A stretch of DNA of 64,000 nucleotides, taken from NCBI RefSeq assembly GCF_001039355.2, contig NW_019775474.1, positions 135,325 to 199,324 on the forward strand, given 5' to 3'. Shown here one piece after another: positions 54,701-61,352 of the stretch (the first letter of the stretch is position 1; each line of letters opens with the position of its first letter). The stretch is from Lingula anatina (Eukaryota; Brachiopoda; Lingulata; Lingulida; Lingulidae). The position numbers and the translations under genes were made by a program. Below the pieces are notes generated by a model, which worked only from the letters and a program-made list of their open reading frames with translations, was not told the origin of the DNA and made no database searches.

Positions 54701-57700
54701 TTGGGGGTAGGGATGAGTTGTTTTAAGAAGAAGGGGATGCAACAAATTGAGTTGTCTTTTTCCTTATCTAAGCAGTTTTTTTTTGGGGGGGGGAGGTCAT
54801 TGAAAAAATAGAATTTATTTTCCTTGCACTTTGTTAAAAATTGTATCAACAAATGTAAAAAAGACATAAATCTAGGGTAGTACATGGGAATGAGTTAATA
54901 GGCCACTTAATTAAATGGCAAATTACATAGTTAATAATTTTTTTCCAGAGCTGGAAAAGACAAAGATGCCAAGCGTACCAAGTCTAGAGATGGCTCTAGT
55001 TCTGGTCGCTCTGTTGTCAAACCTAAGAAAACGGAATCTGTCAGGTAAAATAGCATGTGACACTTTTCCACACACATATACTGCTGATTGTGATGTACAT
55101 GTATAATTCTTGTGTGATCATGTGAACCCCATGCTTATCACAGTTATACAGCTATATGCATAGACACTTTTCAGAATTGCTTTATTTTTTGCTTTGTAAA
55201 TCTTATCCTCCAGCCTCACATTTACAAACAAATATTTCACTAGAATGATGTTTCAGGTCATTAACTTTGGCAAAAGAAAATAAAAGATATTTGATTCCCT
55301 TTGACCCTTGTATCTTTGACTATTTAAAATGAACTTATTTAAGTAAAACCATAGATATATTAGCATGACTCAAAGTGATTTTATCAGTGCACATATGTCT
55401 ATAATCCCAGGTATTTTGCTTTTTCTTAAACCACTCTTACGAAGTCTATCATATCAATTTTCATCTGTTGGCTAGTTCTTGTACTTTACAATGTTTTCTT
55501 ATCTTCTTTCTCTTCTCTCTCACTCTTTCTCTCCCTTTGTGTGTGCATGCTAACAGTAGTGAAGTAGGCAGTCAATACCAAATTAAGCCACAGCCTAAAT
55601 CAAGGGCCTTCTATAGGTAGGCTTATTTAGCTGATTAGTTACCTCAACTATGCATTATTTGCTTTTCATACTTTTTTTTGCTTTTTTAAATTCTACACCA
55701 GAAAAAACATGGTGTGAAATGTCCCCATAAGCAACTGGAAATATTTGTGAAGAATTAGCTGTGACATAATATTATATGTCAGGATGAGACATTCCACAAT
55801 GTCAGAAAGAACAATACAATGTATAATCTTTGGCAGCACATTTAGTAAATAAACACAGAAACACACTGTGTCTTGAACCCATTCCTATTAATACATTGTG
55901 GTCACTTGATGTTTACAGACAGGACCTGGGTGTGGGCGGTGGTGGTCAGTCCCGTCTCATCCTGGGCATGTTCACCATTTTCCCAGCCTATGGCATCATA
56001 CTGCCCAATGGTCAACAGGTCATCAATGTGGACTGTATAGCTGAACAGCCTGGCAGGTGTGATGAGGTGGGTGGAGAGGTTAATTTAGAATTTTATGAAT
56101 AAAATAAGATGAAATAAAATATAAAATATGAAATAATTTAAAATTGTTTTCAAAGGCCACAGCACCTAAATACAAAATATTGTAAAATGGTAACAATGTC
56201 TTATTTGGGCCAAGCATGCATGAAATCCAATATTGTATCTGACTTGAGACACATTTTTCCTTACACTTCATATAGCATTTATTTAGGGTCTGAATATCAG
56301 GAATAAATATAACCTCTGTGTTAACAACTGCACTCATATACCTTATATTATGAACCACAATTTTCAATGAGCAGCATTACTATATGTTTATTTTCTTTGA
56401 TGAATTTTAGGACATTGCCATTGAAATCAGTGACAAGGACCCCTCTGATAATCCCACGGGCATCCCCTATCGGCTGATGGCAGAAGCCTGCATTCCCTCC
56501 ATCAACCTGGCTGATGTGGGGTCCATCTTTGAGGAGCACAGGATCTGTAAGAACTTGTCTGTCTGGCAGCACAGTCACCAGGTGAATATTAAATTCAGTG
56601 TGTTTCATGCACATTGTTTTGACTATATGTATAATGGATGTATACAAATACAGTATTTGACTCACATAATCTATGCAACAGTTGCTGAACTAAAAAAAAA
56701 AACAAAACATTCATCCAAAAAAAAACATTACAAAAACTTCAATTCATAATGTTGAATTTGATCTCTTGCACTTTTAAATCCTTTTTTATTGTTCCCTCTC
56801 ACGTTTCAGCTGGAGAGTGGTGGAGTATATGGGGAAGATGAGAACAAGTTTGTGTTCCAGAATGTCATTGTAGGCCGCAAAGCCAGAGCACGCTTCAAGA
56901 TTACCAATACCAACAAGGTAAGCCCAGTAGGGAATTGATAAATCGTTGCTGTTCATACATGTAACAAACTTTGGTATTCTTGGTTGCTGCTGTAGAATTT
57001 CATTGTGTGTCAGTTAGTTTAATTGTGTTTAATTCCTGTAGATGATTTTAATCATTAAGGTTGCAATAAATCAAAGTGATAAATCATTGACAGTTCGGCA
57101 AAATCAACTATTGAGGCATTTAACAGTGACACATTTTGCTCCATTGAATTAATTTTCTCAGGAATCTATCATGATTGTAATATTTCCCCTTACCTCAGGT
57201 ACCATGTGATGTCGCCTTCTCTGTGCGACCAGTGGCAAGCCGCCATAGCTCCAAGCACCAAGATATCTTCGAGGTAGAACCTGTCAGGGGTCAAATCTCA
57301 AGTCACAGTCACATGTATGCTACAGTCACATTCACCCCACCATCCATGCAGGCGTTTAATGCCATGTTTGAGGCGTCCATTGAGGGCATACCACAACAAC
57401 AGGCTAAAGGGCGAAACTTGGTGTTTGAGGTGGCAGGTGAAGGCAACCTCCCTCGTATTACTATCATGAAGCCCACGGTGCGCAACAAGAAGGGCCAACC
57501 ATTGATTTTGTTCAGGAAGATCCTGATTGGACGAAATGAGAGGATGCCATTACTGCTGGTGAATGATGGGACTTTGCCCAGCAAGGTAGGTGTCAATATA
57601 GCAAAAGAATCCCACATAGCATAAAAAGCATTTTTAAAGATATAGAATCAGATTTAATGTGATATTAATTAATAAATGTTTGGAGGAGAAAAGATAATAA

Positions 57701-60700
57701 TAGATAATAGTTAACCTAAATTGGTGTATTTATACATGAACAAAACATTTATTAGCACTTCAGTTGATGTAATATTTAAAAAGAATGGCACATAATATGG
57801 AATCAAATATCTATTAACTAATGAAGTTAAATATGAAAAATAATTTTTTCATCCCAGGTTGACATAGATCTTGTGGACCCAGATGGTTGCTTCTCCATGA
57901 AGCCCACAGGAAACACCAGGGCCATCATGGCTGATGGGGAAGACGGTAAGGCTACAGGCACTATTTTTTCTTTTTAAGTCAAGATAAGGAAGAGTAAATA
58001 AAACCTTAAGATTTAGATTGGGATGATCATCCTTAACCTAGTAACAATGTCTATAATCTGTGTATTATGAGTATGTTCCTTGATATATGTAATTATAAGA
58101 AAGAATGTGATTTTTTAATATATTTTTTTAATATAATATTTTATTATAGTCTATGTAGTGAAGTTTAAGAGTCCATCATTGTACAATTTTACAGTAAACA
58201 AAATCATGAACAGCAATTTATACCAATTGTTATTTATATCATCAGATGGTCTAAAGAGGCCTCACACTGCCTCTGTGGTGGTCAATGTAGAGGAGAGTGC
58301 CTCCTTTGATGTCATCTTCAAGCCTACCCTGGCCCAGCGGTCAACTGCCCACGTCAGACTGGCCGTGGTGGACAACCAGTACGAGGATTCGGTCATTCAG
58401 CTGGTTGGGGAGGGATATGAGGATGACATCACTCTGGATAACATCCACAGCGTGGTGATGCCTGTGGACCCAGAGAAAGAGGAAGGCAATATGGCTGAAG
58501 AGGATGTAGAGGGTAAGTTATTATACAGGGGGCATATAACAATTGTTATATATCTGAGACCTTGCACATTGAACCATTATAAAATATAGAAGAAGTGTTT
58601 TGATAAAGTTTTGATATTATAAATCTGACATTATATGTTGGGTGTAATTAGGTAAGAAGTGTATTTTGACTAATTAGAATACTTAACCCAACTCAGTTAC
58701 TGCAAATGACCCATTACTTTTTTTGCTGTCTAGCTGCCAAGTCTAATCATGTCCACTTTGGGGACTGCTACATCAACGAGCCAAGAACCTTGACCTTCAC
58801 AATGACCAACCACTCCAAGACAGATTGTGTCAGGTTCCAGTGGCCAGACCATGACCAACTGACCTTCTCACCTAAAGTTGGTCATCTCCACGCTGGTGTC
58901 TCCAAGGACATGACGGTGACATTCAAGACAGGAGAGCCCAAGTCTCTTAATGAGTCCCCAGTACCATGCAGGGTGACCAAGGTGACCTTTGACAAGCCAG
59001 TCAACCAGGTAAGGGTTCAAGTTTTGTGAAGGTTTTTAGATCTCAGTCAAAAAAGGATTTACAAGTTGTCTGTGCACAGTTGTGATAAGTTTTAATTAGT
59101 CCATATCACAGTAATGGTTTTTCTGCAACAAGGCATTAATTGTCTGAATATTCCTGGACCAGTATAACTGAAGAAAATTATCAGAGTAATTGTTTCTTAA
59201 CAAATTTTAGTTTATTGATTACTAAGTAGTTTGCATGGCTGGTTTTGCTATAGAAAAAAGATACAAAATTATTAGCATATGCTAATCTTTTATGCTCTAG
59301 TGTAGAGTGTGTCTATTTTCTCTATAGCTCTAGTGTCTATTTTTCAAATTGCAATCTTAACCTTGTTGTCCACATTCCAGGTATCAGACTGGGATGACCG
59401 GCTCAGGACAGTGAAGTGGGTGGACGTGACCCCTCCACCCCCAGCTCAGCCAGTAGAGCCTGCACCCCCAGCCCCACCAGAGAAGGGCCAACCTAAACCC
59501 CAGACCCCTGTCCCCACACTACCACCTGTCCCTGCCTTCACACCACGACCGGCCAAGAAGAAGGTGATTGAGACCGAACCAGAGCCTGCCTTTACTGAGG
59601 TTCCTGACTCCTCACGCACTGTAGACATGTTGGTGTCTGCGAACTCAGACTTCTGTAAGGTCAAGTGTAAACTGGACTCCATCAAGTTTAAAGACACACT
59701 CATGTTCCAGACCAGGGTTTATGAGTAAGTAGTAAACATCGTTAAAAATGTAGTACACTTATGGACAGGTGATATGCTTGTTATCTGTCACAGAGGTGTT
59801 AATATTGTTGCAGATATTCTAGTTGACCTTTTATAATTTTTTTCTCTTCTATTAAATATGCCATTTTGCTCTTTTGTTTTCCATTTAAATAATTTTTCTG
59901 TTTGAATTTGTTATATTTCACAGGCATTGAACTACATTATTTTATGAATATAATTTATTATTGGTATAATATATTACTGTTTTATATCTTACCCTCTTCT
60001 ACATTATCTTCCTCTTCCTCATCCAGGTTTCAGATGAACAACAAAGGCAGTGTCCAGCTGGACTACAACTGGCAGGTGGTCATGGAGAACTTCTCGCCCA
60101 TGGCACGTTCTGTCACATTCGCCACAGATCCTGACCGTCCCGAGTCCCGCGCCAGTTCTGTGACCAGTTACATAAGCGACATAGGTACTGGTTATATTCC
60201 ATACTCCATTGAGCCAGAGTGTGGCACCATTGCTGCTGGGAAGAAAGCAACATTCAAGGTCAAGTTTTCTCCTCTTGACGTGCATGAGTTTGAAGCTAGA
60301 CTTATCTGCAGGTGAGTGCTGGCAATATTTATGAATGGAACATCTATATGCAGGACAGCATCTTAACTACAGGCTGTTAGATAGTATTGAGATAATGGAT
60401 CTCTCTTGTCGTGCAGCCTTATGATTTGCAGAGTTAAATTGTGATTCAATCCTGTTATGCTGTGTACAATATTTTAAATCATAGCTTTTCCCTTTTTTCA
60501 TCCTAAGTAATTAGCAAGCAGTGGTAATTTACATTAAGCTCCTCACCTTGATTCCTGAAGATTTATTTTTAATTTAATGCTTTAAATGTACAAGTTGGGC
60601 ATGGGATTCTCAGTGAATGCACATTACAATTCAGTTTTCTCATCTTTACTTTATATCCACAGTGTTCCCAACCTAGAGGAGGGCAAGCAGGGTCCAGTGA

Positions 60701-61351
60701 TAGCAGTGAAGGGGCGCAGTCTCATGCCCTACTGTCACTTTGAACTAGAGGACTCCGACTACATCAGCAATGCCAGGAGGAACCCTGAACTCCCTGGCCC
60801 CAATGGTGCCCCCTCCGGCACCTCGCTTGACCCCAATACCAGGGTCATTGAGTTCCATTCCATTGGTGTGGGTGTCAAGAATACAAGGTAATTCTATGCT
60901 GATTGATGTAAGAAATTTGAACAGTTGTGATATCATTTAATAAGATTTTTCCATTGGGATTTACATTGAAATTCAAGGGGTTTAAGAGTATGAACTGCTT
61001 GTGATATTTAGAATTTTTACTGCAAGTATTGCCTGGGCCTCTATTTGTGACATATCAATCAAATGTATTAGATATGATTAGTGTCATTGATATTTTCAGT
61101 GCTTTTAATGTTAGTTGTTTTAATTTTTTTTTTTTTTTTTTTTGTTAGATTATTTTGTAGACTTCTGTAATATGATAAATAAATAGAACTTTAAACTTAT
61201 GTTAGTAACTTTAACAAAATGACAATTTTGGTAATATTCCATTTTCTTTCAGGAAATTCTTCATTGTGAATCCCACAAATGCCACATTCACATTTACTTG
61301 GGTGAATGAAGATGCCCAGGATCCCAAGAAGGTCCCTGTGTTCAACTGCTT
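14494..61351 (+). CDS. HYDIN: HYDIN, N-terminal ~4,200 codons (central-pair ciliary protein), 3' end missing
   Basis: HYDIN is a giant axonemal protein of the central-pair apparatus (C2b projection), needed for motile cilia and flagella to bend normally. I place 69 coding exons from ATG 14494 to a truncation inside exon 69 at 61351. Joining them with one copy of each duplicated block gives 12,599 bases in a single frame, about 4,199 codons, against about 5,120 residues in vertebrates. Landmarks occur in vertebrate order: MPIGPFG start, VSHVSIDECMFQPFPSEV, TEREKFIVPV, FDILPLYG, LPDYLLDFGYVVLG, GYDEYNTILLPPRGP, HGAPMAGKT, CVLPEELLVDILAERLQ, FRWVIPANGEVTIRLRF, GEGYEDDITLDNIHSV and ELEDSDYISNARRNPEL. 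Repeated strand motifs of the LDFG / MNFG kind mark the ASH/MSP Ig-like domains. Exons are listed in the block entries below. Confidence 0.95.
17319..17344. repeat. (AT)n microsatellite
   Basis: AT dinucleotide run in the intron before HYDIN exon 7, about 70 bases upstream of its acceptor. Confidence 0.9.
19215..19406. repeat. ~96-bp direct duplication around N at 19311 (poly-T ends)
   Basis: The sequence AAACTTGTCACATTTGTAAA and the following roughly 75 bases occur twice. Each copy ends in a long poly-T run, and the copies are separated by a single N at 19311. One substitution (GCACTAA versus GTACTAA) separates them. This is a contig join at a homopolymer, inside the intron between HYDIN exons 9 and 10. 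Confidence 0.85.
20098..24928 (+). CDS. HYDIN: HYDIN exons 11-20 (residues 635-1272), first copy
   Basis: Exons: 20098-20258, 20603-20786, 21185-21301, 21579-21731, 21961-22199, 22369-22623, 22977-23127, 23424-23570, 24079-24207 and 24551-24928. ASH-type strand motifs include LDYGRCFLRHP, LDWGQMPVLTD, NLGPYFR followed by KVFRLTNKGRRLQQLVWTT, and INFGCILNDTEVTRYVNIT. The last exon ends in a low-complexity stretch rich in Gly, Gln, Ser and Glu (about 24800-24870) that links to the next ASH block. From 20224 onward the whole segment is repeated after the N at 24995. Exon 11 occurs complete only here, so this copy supplies at least the junction of exons 11 and 12. Confidence 0.9.
20224..29848. 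repeat. Direct ~4.8-kb duplication of HYDIN exons 11(part)-20
   Basis: Copy one is 20224-24994 and copy two 24996 to about 29848, joined by a single N at 24995. Exons 12-20 have exactly the same lengths in both (184, 117, 153, 239, 255, 151, 147, 129 and 378 bp). Exon 14 is identical base for base; other exons carry a few, mostly silent, changes, and introns differ more. Copy one has a tandemly doubled 22-bp unit in the intron after exon 15 (about 22258-22301) that copy two lacks. Confidence 0.9.
24996..29783 (+). pseudogene. HYDIN: HYDIN exons 11(part)-20, second copy (probable haplotype duplicate)
   Basis: Partial exon 11 at 24996-25030 has no acceptor. Full exons follow at 25379-25562, 25963-26079, 26365-26517, 26862-27100, 27246-27500, 27839-27989, 28288-28434, 28933-29061 and 29406-29783. 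All are open and near-identical to the first copy; exon 18 shows NV to TI and V to I changes. Splicing exon 20 of copy one to exon 12 of copy two would shift the frame, because exon 20 ends in phase 0 while exon 12 needs two bases carried over. A transcript containing both copies would therefore be broken. Exon 20 of this copy does join exon 21 in frame. I treat the pair as alternative versions of one segment, not as a real internal duplication of the protein. Confidence 0.8.
30127..35600 (+). CDS. HYDIN: HYDIN exons 21-31 (residues 1273-1977), acidic linker then ASH repeats
   Basis: Exons: 30127-30249, 30584-30775, 31056-31265, 31566-31703, 32048-32365, 32803-32981, 33354-33627, 33926-34120, 34460-34603, 34853-35092 and 35498-35600. 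Exons 21-22 encode a charged, poorly conserved linker. From exon 23 the match to vertebrate HYDIN is strong: FDILPLYGTLKSGDTEQITL, ICEVEGGPTYVVELKGEASL, YLPGVPERFHRSFQIQ, LPDYLLDFGYVVLGTVRTHI, LEFGEVKCGE, PMGVLMPGQRLNVQVKFMP, MEFGPILPHSPGDEREVVV and GYDEYNTILLPPRGPSEKLP. The motifs show several successive ASH/MSP domains. Microsatellites lie against splice sites: (GA)n starts just after the exon 25 donor, (GT)n sits near the exon 23 donor and (ATT)n lies before the exon 31 acceptor. Confidence 0.92.
31287..31305. repeat. (GT)n microsatellite
   Basis: GT run about 20 bases downstream of the HYDIN exon 23 donor. It continues as imperfect GTG/CAT repeats to about 31340. Confidence 0.9.
32368..32416. 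repeat. (GA)n microsatellite at a splice donor
   Basis: The run starts at the third base of the intron after HYDIN exon 25 (CAG|GTGAGAGAGA), so the donor consensus itself is part of the repeat. Confidence 0.9.
35445..35483. repeat. (ATT)n microsatellite
   Basis: ATT repeats ending about 14 bases before the HYDIN exon 31 acceptor. They make up most of the region where the polypyrimidine tract would be expected. Confidence 0.9.
36052..38023 (+). CDS. HYDIN: HYDIN exons 32-36 (residues 1978-2255), coiled linker and P-loop N-half
   Basis: Exons: 36052-36141, 36361-36558, 36830-36994, 37348-37599 and 37896-38023. Exons 32-33 encode a Glu/Lys-rich, probably helical linker. Exons 34-35 start the adenylate-kinase-like nucleotide-binding module of HYDIN (Hydin_ADK): AAIARHLGIDLTQEG, then VAFIVHGAPMAGKTSSAVAL with a complete Walker A motif G-A-P-M-A-G-K-T at residues 2124-2131, then HYEAALLTLDGVILEA. 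The Walker A lysine is K2130. An intron splits the motif inside the codon for the glycine before that lysine (36995-37347). Exon 36 is a basic, Ser/Thr-rich linker. Whether HYDIN hydrolyses or even binds nucleotide is not established by sequence; the motif is intact here. Confidence 0.9.
38598..38687 (+). CDS. HYDIN: Candidate HYDIN cassette exon (90 bp, phase 0-0)
   Basis: In the 1.4-kb intron between exons 36 and 37, a pyrimidine-rich acceptor (TTCTGTCTGCTAG) precedes 30 open codons beginning WHSQESMLHSN and ending HHKHGHK, followed by the donor AAG|GTTGGT, the same donor type used after exons 21 and 39. The length is a multiple of three and both ends are phase 0, so inclusion keeps the HYDIN frame. 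The His/Ser/Gln/Lys-rich composition resembles the linker at the same place in vertebrate HYDIN. There is no transcript evidence; it may be constitutive, alternative or spurious. Confidence 0.5.
39418..41191 (+). CDS. HYDIN: HYDIN exons 37-39 (residues 2256-2386), P-loop module C-half
   Basis: Exons: 39418-39486, 40543-40683 and 41008-41191. Exon 37 (69 bp, phase 0-0) encodes an Ala/Gln/Glu-rich linker and has a weak acceptor (TTCTTTCTTGAAG), so it may be optional. Exons 38-39 complete the adenylate-kinase-like module: RRLSVSASVAGEGGLMSCVL, PEELLVDILAERLQ, then the Walker B-like strand RGVVFDGLDTLF with D2336. After it the chain runs into a basic/acidic helix. The two halves of the module are separated by exons 36-37 and the candidate cassette exon, which form a variable insertion within an otherwise conserved fold. 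Confidence 0.9.
40867..40881. repeat. Poly-C run
   Basis: Homopolymer C tract in the intron between HYDIN exons 38 and 39. Confidence 0.9.
41534..47451 (+). CDS. HYDIN: HYDIN exons 40-46 (residues 2387-2711), charged helical region
   Basis: Exons: 41534-41675, 41928-42008, 42326-42541, 46149-46268, 46794-46972, 47084-47160 and 47293-47451. Exons 40-41 are dense in Glu, Lys and Arg, as expected for a single alpha helix or coiled coil, and include EEMSEDEYDALTDSEKAEVD, which matches vertebrate HYDIN. Exons 42-43 are Lys/Gly/Ala-rich. Exon 44 contains KDIGEIIELWDRTILDK, the counterpart of a conserved helix. Exons 45-46 are a Lys/Asp/Glu-rich spacer leading to GIGIPHILLDCTDID. The 3.6-kb intron between exons 42 and 43 is the longest in the gene and holds a candidate alternative last exon, a second candidate cassette exon and a MITE. 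Confidence 0.88.
42694..42744. repeat. (TTTA)n microsatellite
   Basis: Tetranucleotide run in the long intron between HYDIN exons 42 and 43. Confidence 0.9.
43375..43649 (+). other. HYDIN: Candidate alternative last exon or 21-bp microexon of HYDIN
   Basis: A strong acceptor (CCCTTCTTGTGTCTGTAG, ending at 43374) is followed by 21 bases, CCTCAACCCTCCATCTGGCAG, and a good donor CAG|GTAGAG. Read from exon 42 in phase, it encodes Leu-Asn-Pro-Pro-Ser-Gly after a split Asn codon; 21 bp keeps the frame into exon 43. If the donor is not used, the frame meets TAG at 43397-43399 and the sequence runs to an AATAAA signal at 43644-43649. It could therefore be either a microexon or the last exon of a short HYDIN isoform. 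No transcript evidence is available. Confidence 0.35.
44101..44157 (+). other. HYDIN: Candidate 57-bp HYDIN cassette exon
   Basis: Acceptor TTGTATTTCTCACATTTAG ends at 44100. The next 57 bases are open in the phase left by exon 42 and end at a donor GG|GTAAAC in the same phase that exon 43 needs. The predicted peptide (PTNHRMSSGIALIMKHMI) resembles nothing I know. A frame-preserving open stretch of this size can occur by chance, so support is weak. Confidence 0.2.
45334..45550. mobile_element. 217-bp MITE-like element with terminal inverted repeats
   Basis: The left end AGACTGCATTCCCACAGATT is matched exactly in reverse complement at the right end. The similarity continues, with small gaps, through a TAGATC...ATCCCTCTG segment for about 35 bp. 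The interior is more GC- and CpG-rich than the surrounding intron and has no ORF. No clear target-site duplication was seen, so the transposon family is unassigned. It lies in the intron between HYDIN exons 42 and 43. Confidence 0.6.
47524..50736. repeat. Exact 1,297-bp duplication either side of the N gap
   Basis: Bases 47524-48820 and 49440-50736 have equal length and, wherever I compared them, identical sequence, including intron 46, exon 47, intron 47 and the first 222 bases of exon 48. The second copy continues past the point where the first enters the gap. This is the signature of overlapping contig ends that were scaffolded side by side instead of merged. Confidence 0.9.
47987..50781 (+). 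CDS. HYDIN: HYDIN exons 47-48 (residues 2712-2850), duplicated around the gap
   Basis: Exon 47 occurs at 47987-48138 and again at 49903-50054. Exon 48 is cut by the gap at 48599-48820 and complete at 50515-50781. Only one set belongs in the transcript: exon 46 joins either exon 47 copy in phase 0, and complete exon 48 leads to exon 49. Exon 47 encodes LDGLGLGPNGPPVPPP and VPYPVKR, matching vertebrate HYDIN where the disordered region returns to folded sequence. Exon 48 is a Lys/Ser/Thr/Glu-rich, probably disordered stretch (for example TPDKSKEDHTTPTKSTKGSK) that ends SVTPIMDADQAR. A third copy of both exons lies at 61395-62309. Confidence 0.85.
48821..49439. other. Assembly gap, 619 N
   Basis: An uninterrupted run of N inside HYDIN exon 48. 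Because the same sequence flanks it on both sides, the gap probably holds no missing gene sequence. Open frames that cross it on either strand are artefacts of translating N. Confidence 0.99.
51134..56066 (+). CDS. HYDIN: HYDIN exons 49-59 (residues 2851-3450), ASH repeats
   Basis: Exons: 51134-51352, 51638-51757, 52085-52244, 52530-52702, 53057-53258, 53548-53747, 54019-54273, 54455-54619, 54949-55044, 55557-55616 and 55919-56066. Key matches: FRWVIPANGEVTIRLRF, LYCRGICAFPNISREPR, VFEFGPLLVGKPRDK, MTIMNTSPLDADISF, VSCHGVRPELELDKKQLLFE, KGADGGIDFGALRVMEESKQ, MNFGALLVNSKKSRTFTIEN and GMFTIFPAYGIILPNGQQVI. Exons 56-58 hold a basic, Ser-rich linker between two ASH domains. Exon 58 (60 bp, same phase at both ends, after a long CT-rich tract) can be skipped without changing frame. 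Exons 49-51 are repeated near the window end. Confidence 0.92.
56411..61351 (+). CDS. HYDIN: HYDIN exons 60-69 (residues 3451 to about 4199), truncated at N 61352
   Basis: Exons: 56411-56581, 56810-56917, 57199-57585, 57858-57945, 58246-58512, 58734-59008, 59381-59724, 60027-60311, 60663-60887 and 61253-61351 (incomplete). Matches include DENKFVFQNVIVGRKARARF, VTFTPPSMQAFNAMFEA, GEGYEDDITLDNIHSV, FGDCYINEPRTLTFTMTNHS, VSDWDDRLRTVKWVDV, YSIEPECGTI, FKVKFSPLDVHEFEARLICR, HFELEDSDYISNARRNPEL and FFIVNPTNATFTFTW. Exon 66 carries a Pro-rich stretch (about 59440-59560). Exon 69 stops in mid-codon context after PVFNC at the N at 61352 with no splice donor, so the break is in the assembly, not in the gene. 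Vertebrate HYDIN continues for about 1,000 more residues. Confidence 0.92.
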
Positions 61352-61352
61352 N

